DNA from: Dictyobacter vulcani
Lineage (GTDB): Bacteria > Chloroflexota > Ktedonobacteria > Ktedonobacterales > Ktedonobacteraceae
Assembly: GCF_008974265.1 (NCBI RefSeq)
Contig: NZ_BKZW01000004.1
Location: 372,001-436,000, forward strand
Length of the DNA: 64,000 bases
Reading direction: 5' to 3'
Shown here: piece after piece, positions 15,501 through 26,064 of the stretch
Layout of the letters: every line of letters begins with the position of its first letter
Position numbering within the stretch: the first letter of the stretch is position 1
The notes under the pieces: model-generated
Seen by the model: only the letters and a program-made list of their open reading frames with translations
Database searches by the model: none
What the model was told of the DNA's origin: nothing
Made by a program: the position numbers and the translations under genes

Positions 15501-18442
15501 GGCGACGACGACGAGGCGCGTGGGAGGGTGAGCCAGAAGGTTGAGCCCTGGCCCGGGATGCTGTCGACGCCGACCTGTCCTCCCTGGCGTTCGATGAGTT
15601 GTTTGCTGATATGCAGGCCGAGTCCCAGGCCGATGCCTGAGCCACTTTTGACGGTAATGCCGGCAACCTGATAAAAGCGTTCCCAGATGTGTTGTAACTG
15701 GTCTGGCATCAGGCCAGGCCCACGGTCACTCACGGCTACACGTGCCATCTGGCCCTCGATACTGAGATGCACCTCGACCGGCATGTCTGCCTCTGAATAC
15801 TTGAGGGCATTGGTGAGATAGTTGGTGACGACCTGGGCCAGCCGGCCAGCATCGGCGAAGACTGGCAGTTCCAGATCGGAGGTATGTAGATCGATCTGTC
15901 GCGCTGGCGTGAGCATGCGTTGATCTTCCACGGCCTCTTGCACGACCTGGACCATATCACACAGGCTTACCTGCAACTCCAGCCGATCCGCCTGGATGCG
16001 CGAGATGTCGAGCAGGTCGTTCACCAGGCGATTCTGCTTGTCAAGTTGCCGTTTGGCTCGCTCCAGCAGTTCCAGGATAGACGCCAGTGGCTCTGGTTTT
16101 ATCGGATTCTGGTCCACACTCTGTGTATGCAGCCGCTGCAACTGGCGTATGGATAGCTGCACATTGGCCTTGATGGATGTGAGCGGAGTTTTGAGTTCGT
16201 GGCTCACGATGCCGAGAAAGGCGTCCATCTGTCGGGCCGCCTCCTGAGCTACCAGTTCGCGTGCGTGTGCTTCCTCGTGGGCGATGAAGAAGCGCTCGCG
16301 CTCAATCAGCAGGGCGGCGAGATTCCCCATGGCGGCGGCCTGTACGCGCTCCTCCGGGGTGAATTCGTGCAGTTGTTCGGCCGCGTAGAGGACTATTACC
16401 CCTACCAGCGTCCGGCCAAGCCGCATCGGCACAAAGAGGCTGGCGGAAAGATCGTGGCGCAGCCGTTGCTCACGATAGGGTGGCTGACTGACGTCCAGGG
16501 CGACGACCTCACCAGTGCGTAAGCGGGCCGGAACCGTGGCATCCTCGAAGCGTTGCGAGAAGCGTTGCCCGCAGATCTTTTCCTGGAGAAAGCGGTCGGT
16601 TGCTGGATCGAAGCCGCTGGTAATGATCTTGTCGATCACCTCTATTCCAGGGACAAGTGCCATCATCAGTGCTACTGTACAGTTAAACGTGCAGCAAATC
16701 ACGTTGAGGAGCCGTTGGGCCGTATGCACCCACATCTGTGTTTCCTGTGGGCCGTTTTCGCTCGGCTGCTCAGGACTGGCGACCAGTGCCTGTGCCACGG
16801 CAATCAGGGCCTGCAAGGCTTCCTCTGTCTGTTGATGTTCTGCTTGCATCTCTGTAATATCGTGGCCGATGACCAGAACTGAACTGAGCTGATGGGCTGC
16901 GTCCTCCTCGGGAACGAGGAGCGCCAGATAGTAGCGGTCGCGGAAATCGAAGGTGATCTGCGTTGGCTGGCCTGTGGTGACGACCTCTGTCAGCGCCTGG
17001 TCAAAGAATGTGCAGAGCTCGCGTGGTAGATCTATATCCCAATATTTCTTGCCGATCATGCTCTTGACCGGTATGCCCAGGATGGGTTCGAGGGCGGGAT
17101 TGGCATATTGTAAGCGGAAGGTTGCTGCGTCAAAGCGCGTAATCACGTCCGGGGAGTGCTCGGCCAGTGCCTGGAATGCTGCCAGCGCGCGTGTACGCTC
17201 ATGTTCTACCTGTTTTTGTGTCGTGAGATCGAGCATGAAACTGACCCATTGCAAGGGATCCTGCTGGATGGTGGCCGCCCCAAGCAGGACCGGGACCCGA
17301 CTACCATCCCGGTGTATGTATTCTTTCTCAAAGGGCGTGCAGACGCCGCGGGTCTGTAACTCATGAAGCGCCTGCTCATAGAGTGGCTTATATTCCACTG
17401 GCGTGATGTCTACCCAGTCGATACCAACTTGATTGAGCTCAGCGCGCTGAGCACCGATCAGATTGAGCAGGGCATCGTTGGCCTCAATAATCTTTCTTCC
17501 CTGAGCGACCGCGACGCCGATGATATTGGACTCCAGCAGGTGGCGGGCGCGTGTCTCGCTACGGTGGAGATCCTCCTGGGCTTGCCAGAGATCTGTCACG
17601 TCACGCGTTACCGTCAATACGGAAACCACTTCTCCTGTCTGGTCGCGTTCGGGGGCCATTTTGGCCTGGAACCAGCGTAGACCATTGGGAGAAGGACAAT
17701 TGAAGTCGATGCTTTGTATCTCGCCGGTCGCAAAGGCCGCCTTCAGGGCTGTATCCCAGGCCTCGACCTGTGTGGGAGGCATGCCTAGCTCGCGATTGTT
17801 CTTGCCAGAAAATTCGGCTGCAGTCAGGCCAGTGATGGTTGTCGCGGCCGGATTGACGTAGCAGTAGCGCAGATTGTGGTCAATGCGGGCAATGATGTCC
17901 GGTGAATTTTCTGCGATCATCTGGAAGGCCTGCTTTTGCTTGTGCGCCGCTTCAAGCGCGAGACACAATTGTGCCTGTTGTTCTCTGAGTAGAGCATTTG
18001 TCTGCTCTAGTTCCTGCTGCTTTTTTTCGACCTGGTGATGGAGTATGCCTTTCTCAACGGCGGAATGCAGGGCCAGCCGTAAGGATTCAGCCGTCAGACC
18101 ATCTTTCGTAATATATTCAACGGCACCCCTTCTCAGTGATTCAAGAGCCAGGTCTTCGCTTTTGTGGCCTGTGATCACGACGACCGGGAGCAAGGCGCTG
18201 CTCTGTTTTTGCTGCAGGGCTTCCAAAAATACGCGCCCATCCATATCTGGCAGATAATAGTCGAGCAGGATCACATCCAGTGGCGTCTCTTGATAGGCAC
18301 GCAGGCCATCCTCACCTCGGCTCACCTCAACGAGGGTATAGGTTTGTTTGGGGTCATGCGACAAATAGCGCCGGATGATAGCCCGGTCTTCAGGATTGTC
18401 CTCGATCAATAATACGGTACGTGTTCGGACGGCTGTTGACAT
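15497..18442 (-). CDS. Multidomain sensor kinase: REC-PAS-PAS-PAS-GAF-HisKA-HATPase
   Basis: About 981 residues. Order: receiver domain (VLLIEDNPEDR; phospho-acceptor Asp in ILLDYYLPDMDG), coiled linker, three PAS domains (beginning near ENSPDIIARIDHN, LLESNIIGVAVAQ and AEHSPDVITRFDA), a GAF domain, then HisKA (SHELKTPLTS) and the ATPase (VVTNYLTNALKYS; DRGPGLMP; GSGIGLGLGL). No membrane helix, so it is cytoplasmic. The start at 18442 lies 7 bases after the stop of the response-regulator gene; a GTGAGG overlapping that stop is the ribosome site. The operon places it downstream of a bacteriophytochrome, so it is probably the output or integrating kinase of that pathway. Confidence 0.88.
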   Translation of the reverse strand: MSTAVRTRTVLLIEDNPEDRAIIRRYLSHDPKQTYTLVEVSRGEDGLRAYQETPLDVILLDYYLPDMDGRVFLEALQQKQSSALLPVVVITGHKSEDLALESLRRGAVEYITKDGLTAESLRLALHSAVEKGILHHQVEKKQQELEQTNALLREQQAQLCLALEAAHKQKQAFQMIAENSPDIIARIDHNLRYCYVNPAATTITGLTAAEFSGKNNRELGMPPTQVEAWDTALKAAFATGEIQSIDFNCPSPNGLRWFQAKMAPERDQTGEVVSVLTVTRDVTDLWQAQEDLHRSETRARHLLESNIIGVAVAQGRKIIEANDALLNLIGAQRAELNQVGIDWVDITPVEYKPLYEQALHELQTRGVCTPFEKEYIHRDGSRVPVLLGAATIQQDPLQWVSFMLDLTTQKQVEHERTRALAAFQALAEHSPDVITRFDAATFRLQYANPALEPILGIPVKSMIGKKYWDIDLPRELCTFFDQALTEVVTTGQPTQITFDFRDRYYLALLVPEEDAAHQLSSVLVIGHDITEMQAEHQQTEEALQALIAVAQALVASPEQPSENGPQETQMWVHTAQRLLNVICCTFNCTVALMMALVPGIEVIDKIITSGFDPATDRFLQEKICGQRFSQRFEDATVPARLRTGEVVALDVSQPPYREQRLRHDLSASLFVPMRLGRTLVGVIVLYAAEQLHEFTPEERVQAAAMGNLAALLIERERFFIAHEEAHARELVAQEAARQMDAFLGIVSHELKTPLTSIKANVQLSIRQLQRLHTQSVDQNPIKPEPLASILELLERAKRQLDKQNRLVNDLLDISRIQADRLELQVSLCDMVQVVQEAVEDQRMLTPARQIDLHTSDLELPVFADAGRLAQVVTNYLTNALKYSEADMPVEVHLSIEGQMARVAVSDRGPGLMPDQLQHIWERFYQVAGITVKSGSGIGLGLGLHISKQLIERQGGQVGVDSIPGQGSTFWLTLPRASSSSP

Positions 18443-18449
18443 GTATACC

Positions 18450-18905
18450 TCACACTTTCGCTTCTGGCAACTGGACGGTCTCAAACCAATACTTGAGCAG
18501 GTTGTTGAGTGCGGCCGCATAGTGGTCCAGGTTGACTGGTTTGAGTAAATAACCGCTGGCCCCCTCCTGATAACAGCGCTCTATTTCTCGGGCACTTGAT
18601 GACGTGGTGATAATGACTACCGGGATATGTTTCAGACATGGATCACTTTTGATGCGTGAGAGTACGACGCGCCCATCCAGTCCGATCAGATTGAGATCGA
18701 GTAAGATCAGCGATGGTGTCATACTTGTTCCCGGGGCAGCATAGCCATTGCGCTGATAGAGGAAATCTAATATTTCCTCTCCCCTGGAACAGCGGAACAG
18801 GCGATAGGGCATGGCTGATTTCTTGAATAGGCGCGTCAGGGTGATGAAATCTTCCTCGCTGTCTTCAGCTACCAGGATGGTATGTTTTGTGTTGTGCTGG
18901 CTCAT
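18450..18905 (-). CDS. Single-domain response regulator (Rcp1-like)
   Basis: 151 residues comprising only a receiver domain: acidic pocket VAEDSEED, phospho-acceptor Asp in LILLDLNLIGLDGR, Thr/Ser in VVIITTSSS, and Lys in GYLLKPVNLDHY. It lacks an output domain, as do the Rcp1-type regulators that pair with phytochrome kinases. It starts 2 bases after the phytochrome stop codon, so co-translation is likely. It probably carries phosphoryl groups from the phytochrome to another protein, possibly the kinase encoded next. Confidence 0.88.
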   Translation of the reverse strand: MSQHNTKHTILVAEDSEEDFITLTRLFKKSAMPYRLFRCSRGEEILDFLYQRNGYAAPGTSMTPSLILLDLNLIGLDGRVVLSRIKSDPCLKHIPVVIITTSSSAREIERCYQEGASGYLLKPVNLDHYAAALNNLLKYWFETVQLPEAKV

Positions 18906-18906
18906 A

Positions 18907-21183
18907 TTATTTCACCTCTGGACTTAAAGTGAAATAAAAGGTCGTGCCTTTTCCCTCCTCTGATTCCAGCCAGATTTTTCCCCCATGCCGTTCAACGATT
19001 TTTTTAACAATGGTCAGTCCAACTCCGGTGCCACCGCCATATTCGCTGCGTCCATGCAGGCGTTTGAACATTCTGAAAATCGACTCATAATACTCGGGTG
19101 AGATTCCGATGCCATTATCCTGCACATAGAAGGTTGGCGGGACCTTGCCTGGTTTCCTGGAGGGGAGGACGCCAATTTCCACGCATTTTTCGGCCTTGTC
19201 ATTGTATTTCATCGCATTACTTAAGAGGTTATAAAAGACTTCTCCCATAGAGACGCGATTACAGAAGACCACGGGCAGTGGAGCGGGAAGCTTCACGCGG
19301 GTCTCGGTTTCCCGTAGCCGTAGATGGAGCATCTCCAATGCCTGGTGGACGACCTCGTTGAGGTCTGTTTCCTGCAGCACCAGTTCGGTCCGGCCCAGTC
19401 GTGAGTAATGGAGCAACGAGTTAATCAGGTCTTCCATCCGTTGGGTCAGGGTGATCAATGTTTGCAGTTTGGCAATGCCTTCCTCATCCAATGGAACGCC
19501 AATCGGATAGTCCTCTATCAGGAAGTGGGCGTAGTTGTGGATGCCGCGCAGTGGCTCTTTCAGGTCGTGCGAGGCAATATCGGCGAAAATATCTAATTGA
19601 GCATTACTCTGTTCAAGTTCCGCGTTGACACGTGCCAGTTCTTCAGATTTGCGCAGCACGACGTGCAGCAAGGCATTGCGAAAGTCGTGGACGGCATCCA
19701 CTTCACTCCGTTTCCAGGGATGGGCCACGCCTTTCACGGTCTGTTTCCAGGCCTCGAATGAGCTACGTGGTGTGAGGGTTTCCTGTCCATCTATCTTAAC
19801 GGGTTTATCGGGATTGCCCGCCCACTCGATGGTTTGAACGACTTCCTGGCGGAACCAGAGGATGGCCTGGCGGTGGGACTTTGAGAGGAGCAGGGCCACA
19901 ACCCCACTGGCCTCTTTTCGCCATGGCCTGGCTTCAGGATAAAGATGGGAGAGGGAACTGGTGGCGAATATTTCACGTTCTGGCTGCTTCAGAATCCAGT
20001 CCAGGATTTTCTTGATGACGAGTGCCGGTGGCGTTTTCCCCAGCAGATGAGTGTCTTCGTCAATACAGATTGCGGCCCCCGCTGCGGGCACAAGGTCGAG
20101 CACGGTGGGCATATGTCTGGTCAAACCGTGAATCAATGTTTCTTCGCCAGAGAGGAGTTCAATCAGCGTGGCCTGTACCTTTTGCGCCTGGATGATCTCG
20201 CTGGCATCTTCTTGCGCCTCCACGTTTGGCAGTTGTAGCGACATGGCGCGTCCGAGAATTTCGCAGGCACATCTCAGACCATAGGACACGAAGTGTGGCG
20301 TCATATGATGACAGGCGATCAGGCCCATAGCCGGTCATTACGCACAATAGAGATCGACATCGAGGCCTGGACCCCCATGTTCTTGAGGTATTGGACATGG
20401 ACGGGTGAAACGCTGCGCAATGCCGCATAGCTCATATCGAGTATCTTGCCTGTGGCAGGATTAAGCTCAGGTATGATCGGGGCCGGTTGATAGTTGACAT
20501 CGACAATCAGGCGTAGCCAGTTGAGCAGATAGAGGCGGCGCGCCTGCTGTGGGATATCTGAGGCCGGATAATGCAGGTGTAGATAGGTTTCCAGATCGTC
20601 GCGTTTGTCTTCCGCGATTACTATGCCGTGGCCATCTTCCTCAAAGCGATAGACCATTACCGGTCAAAGCCAGTCAGGTCACGCACATGCTCCGCGATCA
20701 TCTGACTATAACCGTTTACCGTCGCAGCCTGATGAAGTCTGGTGAAGGCTGACTGGATAGAGTGAAAAATCTCCGGTGAAAATTGTTGTTTGGCCTGAAA
20801 TGATGCGACATCGGGCGCGCATTCTAGTTCAAGAATGAGGAAACCATTGTTGCGGTGAGCGATGCCATCAAAAAGGTGTTTCTGGCCCTTTAATTTCATC
20901 GTAAACAGATAGAGTGGACTATTTCCTAACGTTACCCGGGTAAGCGAGGCCTTGAATGACATAAGCTGATCAGCATCGAGAAGAATGCTGAGTGGAACAT
21001 GCAGCAGACTTTCCGGTGCTATACCGAGTATCTCTTGTGTTGTTGCGCTGACCTGAAGGATCACAAAGTCTGGTTCTTGTAGAACCAGTAACACCCCATG
21101 TGGTTGAATACTCCGGGAACCTGGATTGGTTCCCGGTCGCATTGAGTCAGATCGGCCACCAGTGCCGCGTGTTGCTCTTGCAT
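18907..21183 (-). CDS. bphP: Bacteriophytochrome histidine kinase PAS-GAF-PHY-HisKA-HATPase (three frameshifts)
   Basis: Restoring one G at each of ~21113, ~20660 and ~20324 joins three frames into a 759-residue phytochrome. The N-terminus MQEQHAALVADLTQCDREPI carries the Cys in CDREPI that binds biliverdin in bacteriophytochromes, followed by PGSIQPHG. The GAF domain has DLTGFDRVMVYRF and PASDIPQQAR; the GAF/PHY boundary has MSISIVRNDRLWGLIACHH. Then come PHY, HisKA (ASHDLKEPLRGIHNY) and the ATPase (NLLSNAMKY; DNGIGIS; GTGVGLTIV). Each break removes a single G from a short G run and all conserved residues survive, so the gene is probably intact in life. It is the first gene of a three-gene light-sensing operon. 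Confidence 0.85.
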
Positions 21184-21369
21184 ATACCTGTTCCCTTATC
21201 GCTAATTTCCTCCTATACATATACATAGCCTGAATGGCGGAGTTTTGCGCTGGTTGATATATGTTTAGAGTATATTCCCTGTCAGGAGCAGCAAGCAAGC
21301 TGATAAATAGAAAAAGGATGAGAAAAAAAGAACGCGCAAAAACGTCAATGGTGACTGTATGGCGTAGCG

Positions 21370-21700
21370 TCATGTACGTGGAGAGGGCGCCACACGCGGA
21401 GGCCGCCCTGCTGCGTTTGCGCAGGCCAGCGTGCAAGCACGACGCGCAGTGCTGTGGCGCCTCCACGGATCGTGTGTGCCGTGGCCTGCTCGCGCAGCAA
21501 CGTGGTGGGAGAGCGCGTGGATCCTCCCCGTACCGGTGCGGAAAGGATCACGAAACAGGATCCGTCGCGGTGGAGGCGCCACAGGCATGCGCTGCTCGTT
21601 GAGCCCTCGCTCCACCATCACGCCGCCTGCCGGCCTCGCGTGTGGCGCCCTCTCGACGGACGATCCGCTGCTTTTTTTCACAACAGCTTTTTGCAACCCT
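21370..21700. repeat. RS-A element, copy A3, lacking both terminal repeats
   Basis: The core of the long element (TACGTGGAGAGGGCGCC ... GGCGCCCTCTCGACGG) is clear, in the orientation opposite to A1. The outermost ~80 bases on the left and the terminal repeat on the right are missing. It lies between tandem genes (the NUDIX 3' end and the phytochrome 5' side), unlike the complete copies, which lie between convergent genes. Confidence 0.75.
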
Positions 21701-21729
21701 GGTACAGCGACAGGTAAAAAGCGCAATTT

Positions 21730-22134
21730 TTATGGCATGTGTTGCAGGGCCTGCATAACTTTCTGGATCTCAGGATAGTGGGCAACCTCTGCGATGGGAA
21801 ACCAGGCTACGTCCTGGAGCATTTTGTGTTTGGATTTGATGTCCTCGGGATCATGGCCCAGGCTGATCTGGGCATCTGGCTCGACCTCGACGAGATAGGT
21901 CCAGGAGATGCCGATATCATAGGGGATGGTGAAGAGGAAGCGTACCAACCTGCCGTGCAGTCCGGTCTCTTCGGCTAGCTCGCGTACCGCGGCATCACTG
22001 GGATGTTCGCCGGGCATCAGGCCACCTCCTGGCAGGATCCATGAGGATCCGCCTTTGCGCCAGTGGTGCAGGACGAGGAGTATTTCTGTATTGTTGTTGC
22101 GTAAGACTGCGGCGGCTCCGCGTGTTCGTGACAT
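21730..22134 (-). CDS. NUDIX hydrolase
   Basis: 134 residues from the ATG at 22134, which follows AAGGAT. The NUDIX box spans GGGLMPGEHPSDAAVRELAEE and continues TGL, with all the metal-binding Glu residues in the REUxEE core. It is small and single-domain, of the type that cleaves nucleoside diphosphates linked to a moiety X. The substrate is not predictable. It follows the phosphotransferase gene by about 30 bases, probably in one transcript. Confidence 0.85.
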   Translation of the reverse strand: MSRTRGAAAVLRNNNTEILLVLHHWRKGGSSWILPGGGLMPGEHPSDAAVRELAEETGLHGRLVRFLFTIPYDIGISWTYLVEVEPDAQISLGHDPEDIKSKHKMLQDVAWFPIAEVAHYPEIQKVMQALQHMP

Positions 22135-22162
22135 AGTTGCATCCTTGTCGTGTCTTGCTGTG

Positions 22163-23190
22163 TTAAGCGTGTAAAAATCCGTTTTTGTAGTGGGCCAGGA
22201 TAGCGCGGCGACTGCCGGCTGGATAGTTGCGCTCAGTGGGTGCCAGGCTGTGTTCGCAGCGGGCACCATAGGCCATGGTACTGGTCATGGCGGCTCCCAG
22301 CGTCTGTCGCTCGGCGGCGCTAAAGGCCGAGCCACGGGCCACCTCGTAGTCCGCGATAAAGGCCAGGGATTCCTCACGGGTTGGTGAGTCGGCGACATCC
22401 GGCAAAAAGGGAATGTAGGTAAAGGTCATGGCTGCATGGGCCACCAGGACCGGTTCCTTGTTCAGGTTCAGACTATCCCAGTCATAGACAACGTGGGCTC
22501 GCTGTCCGAGATAGCGGATATGCTTGGCGCTCCAATCCACGTGACCAAGCAGTAACTGGCCGGCACCATGATCCATGATCGCTCGGGCCGCTCTATTGAG
22601 CTCGTCGATCCACTCGGCTCCCTGTGTGGTGGCCTCGAAATCAAAGATATTGCTGTGCGGCCTGCCCCAGAGTGTACCGGGTGCAGGCGGAAATCGAAAT
22701 GCCGTACATCTATGCCAGCAATCCGGTCCGGCTGGCGCAATAATTGTAGTTGCCAGGCCAGCAACTCGGCCATCTTCTGCCGCCACTGTGGCTCATGGGC
22801 ATCATGATACTCACCCTGATCATCGAACTCCTCGACCAGCGCCACGCCATCCAGCAGTCGTGCAGGCCGTAGACTGGACGCGTGCTGGGATAGCCCTCGG
22901 ACAGTAGATAGTGTTGGACGCGTACCACATCCTGCAAATGTGCCAGTGAGGCGGTGGGACCAGCAACTTCAACACGATCTGTGTGCCATTCTGCAACTGG
23001 AGACCACAGACCACGCCAATACTGAGCGCATAAAACAGCGTATCCGCGATCCGCTACCCAACTCGCGCGCACAGAACGCATCGATCTGCTCCACTACCGC
23101 AGCTGGATCCGCCGTCCGAAAAATCTGTTCCAGTGGATAAGGATTATTCCAGCGTTGCAGTTCATCCTTGATTAATAGTTGAAGATCCAT
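22163..23190 (-). pseudogene. Aminoglycoside/choline phosphotransferase-family protein (four frameshifts)
   Basis: Four single-base corrections (near 23065, 22975, 22865 and 22695) give a continuous ~343-residue protein. It has an N-lobe with VVCGLQLQNGTQIVLKVAG (the Lys-bearing strand of the kinase-like fold), a central part with LLDGVALVEEFDDQGEY, and a catalytic loop GHVDWSAKH (HxDxxxxH in place of HxDxxxxN) followed by the metal-binding VVYDWDSL. The His for Asn change at the catalytic-loop end is unusual. The family phosphorylates aminoglycosides, choline, homoserine or similar alcohols. Whether the gene is dead or mis-sequenced cannot be told from this window. Confidence 0.65.
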
Positions 23191-23464
23191 CTTTCAGTCT
23201 ATCCTTTCTCACTTTACCTTCTTAAGTATCGCACAATCAGGCAAGTCGGGCGACACTGGATGGTTGCTCGTGACACTTTTTTAGAGTGTGAACCATTTCA
23301 CAGTTATAATTCTGTGTAAGCTGTTATGATAACCAATTAGAGATGAATTTGAATGTGATAAGATGAACTTCCTTGCAGCGTTACCCATTATTCAGGCACA
23401 CGTCATACACCCGTAAAGGTATTTTTCTTTTCTTTTATCCGATCACATGGAGGTTTTATCAGGA

Positions 23465-24956
23465 ATGGACTCTTCTCATGATAATGAACAACCATTAACG
23501 CCATTTGAGATGAATAAAGATAATAATGGACCCACCATGCCATCGCGCTCATCGGGAGCGGGTCTGCCCCGCAGGGCTATCCGCCAGCGCCGAATATGCC
23601 CGGTTATCCGCCCTATGCGGGAGCGCCGGGAGCGAGCTATGCGCCGCCGCCGCCGAATTATCCTCCTCAATCGGGAGCAGACTATCCTCCGCCAGCGTAT
23701 ATGTCTGGCGCGAGCTATGCGCCGCCGCCGCCCCCACCACCGACAGGGGGGTATTTTGATACTTATGGGAACACGACGGCCAATCAGTGGCCGACGCCAC
23801 CAGCGCATAATACTGCTCCCTCGCCGCTAGCCAGTAATATGGGGCGACCAATGCCGTTATGGGCATATAGCGGTGGCATTGTATTGATCGTGATCGTTTT
23901 AGCGATCTGTTTTTTTCTGGGGGGAGGCGATTGGGCCGCCGGTGCCGCATGGGTTGGTATCGTCGCGTTGATCATCGGACTGCTCCTGCCGATCGTCTGG
24001 TCGGGCGTACGCGGGGCCGCCTCGCATTCTCCACCAACATGGCACGCGGCATCGTCTCGATTCTCTGTATTGTGGTCCTGCTCGCTGGCTCACTTCTCAC
24101 CTATGTGCTTCAACCCAACCTGCATATGCTGCAGGGGAGCTACTTTGAAAATCATGAGCAGTGGCACGACGCGATCGATCAATATACGCTGGCCGGCGAG
24201 AAAAAAACCAGACAGTCAGGCGTTAGCGCGCACCTACACCTCATGGGGACTGGCCCTGAATAAAGCCGGGTTGTATACCCAGGCCTCACCCGGTTTACGA
24301 CGGTCTACACAGATTTCCCGACTGTGACCGATCAGTTGCAGCGGGCGCATCAAGGTGAAGTACAGGCCAGGGTAGCCATTGGCAAGCAGAATTTCCAGCA
24401 GGGTAAATATAGTGATGCCATGCAGAGCTTCGACAAGCTCTTAACGCTTTCCTATTGTGATGCGGCCTGCCAGAAAGAAGTGAAGGGATTGGATGCCACG
24501 TCCCTCTGGAATGTTGGCAAGGACCAACTGACCAACGCGTGCAGCATGGCGGTGACTACCTATCAACGGCTCGACAAAGACTTTGCTGATACAACCGAAG
24601 GCAAGAATGCCCACAATGCGTTGAAGCAGCCGCAAAATGTCACGGGCCATTTTGTCAACGACGTGCCAGACCGGCACTTTACTCGCATGTCGCTCGTCAA
24701 GGGCCTGCGTGGCCATATGACCAGTGATCAAATGTTTAGTCTCTGGGACCACACCACGCTGAAGACGGACATGAACGCCAATGGAGATTTCACCTTCACA
24801 GGAATTCCTCAGGGGAATTATGACCTGCTCTGGTATCAGAATGTCAACGGTACCGAACACGTAGCCTTTAGATATAATGACCTGACCCTGGTTCCACTCC
24901 ACCACGCGAATGTCGGCCCACTCTGTCCTGTTGATGTTGGCACCGTCAACGCGTAG
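23465..24956 (+). pseudogene. Pro-rich membrane-anchored repeat protein (at least four frameshifts)
   Basis: Stitched across frames it reads: polar start MDSSHDNEQPLTPFEM, a Pro/Tyr/Gly/Ala-rich region (PGYPPYAGAPGASYAPPPP), hydrophobic segments (IVLIVIVLAICFFLG; WVGIVALIIGLLLPIVW; IVSILCIVVLLAGSLLTYV), and a soluble C-terminal half with TPR-like helices (YFENHEQWHDAIDQYTLAGE; ARVAIGKQNFQQGKYSDAMQSFDKL written here as two helices, ARVAIGKQ and SDAMQSFDKL). A final beta-rich part follows (FTFTGIPQGNYDLLWYQ). GGAGG precedes the ATG at 23465. Breaks fall in each region, so no single reading frame is longer than ~240 codons. Function unknown. Confidence 0.55.
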
Positions 24957-25006
24957 ATCTGGCCTACTTTGCGGTCGATTTTAAGCAGAGGAAGGATGAT
25001 CAAACA

Positions 25007-25756
25007 ATGGAATGGATTGAAGCTTTTTACGCTCGGCAAGATCAGTTAGCGCGTGTCTATAGTGGTCCCATGGCGGACCAGGATCGTGAGCGGGCCCATA
25101 TCATTTCGGCTGCTCTGGATGGACAGCCGGGACGGGTGCTGGAGATTGGGGCCGGTGGTGGTCAGAGTGCGCAGGCGACCGCGCAGTGTGGACATGATGT
25201 TACGGCTATCGAGCTTGTTCCCGGGAGCGCCGCCCATGCGCGCAGCCTGGCGTCCCGGGCGGATCCTGGGAGTCTACGCGTACTTGAGGGAAGCTTTTAT
25301 ACGCTGACGCTTGCAGAGACCTTTGATCTTGTCTGCTACTGGGATGGCTTTGGGGTTGGCAGCGATGAGGATCAGCGTGTGCTCCTCCGGCGTATTGCTG
25401 ACTGGCTTGTTCCAACTGGAACAGCATTGATTGATATCAATACACCGTGGTACTGGGCCAGGGCTGCGGGTCGTCAGATGTCCCGCGCTACCTTTGTGCG
25501 CCAATATGACTTTGACGCCGACGCATGCCGGTTGTTCGATCACTGGTGGTCACCTCAGGAGCCCGGTGAGCGCGTCACCCAATCGCTGCGCTGCTATTCG
25601 CCCCAGGATCTGCGCCTGCTGCTCGAAGGTACAGGGCTGATCCTGGAGCATATAGAAGCTGGCGGGGCCCTCGATTATGATACCGGCACCTGGACAGCCC
25701 GGGTCCCGCTTTCTCAGGCGATGCAGTTCCGCGCCCACCTGCGCCCCCTCACGTAG
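25007..25756 (+). CDS. Class I SAM-dependent methyltransferase
   Basis: 249 residues. Motif I is VLEIGAGGGQSAQ, the acidic residue after strand 2 is in VTAIELVPG, and LVCYWDGFGVGSD occupies the motif II/IV region. It belongs to the Methyltransf_25/11 type of small-molecule methyltransferases; the substrate is unknown. GAGGAAGGA precedes the ATG. The stop TAG is supplied by the terminal repeat of the composite element that follows. Confidence 0.82.
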   Translation: MEWIEAFYARQDQLARVYSGPMADQDRERAHIISAALDGQPGRVLEIGAGGGQSAQATAQCGHDVTAIELVPGSAAHARSLASRADPGSLRVLEGSFYTLTLAETFDLVCYWDGFGVGSDEDQRVLLRRIADWLVPTGTALIDINTPWYWARAAGRQMSRATFVRQYDFDADACRLFDHWWSPQEPGERVTQSLRCYSPQDLRLLLEGTGLILEHIEAGGALDYDTGTWTARVPLSQAMQFRAHLRPLT

Positions 25757-26064
25757 CGGCAGGCACAAGACCTAATACATTTCGGTTATGGATGGAATGG
25801 CTACAATGGTGGCATGATCATGAAGCAACGCATACAAAAATGATCAAGAAAGATACAAATGGTAGGTTCGACCCTTTGGGTCGATTGTCTCCCCCCACAC
25901 GAACGCATTGCCTAACATGGCATAGCTTACTCATGGTCAAGCAAGGATAGTATGCAGGGAACCAATCGACCCAAAGGGTCGAACCTACTTTCGTTCATCT
26001 CCTCTAGGGATCAAACCGTCTCTGGGCTTAAGCGAAACGTATTGGGCACAAGACCTGCCGCTAC
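25753..26064. repeat. Composite element RS-A/RS-B, copy 2
   Basis: Ends GTAGCGGCAG and CTGCCGCTAC. The interior matches 15191-15500 and includes the nested RS-B repeat at 25862-25988. It lies between convergent genes, and both of them stop at the TAG in bases 2-4 of its two terminal repeats (25754-25756 on plus, complement of 26061-26063 on minus). Confidence 0.87.
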
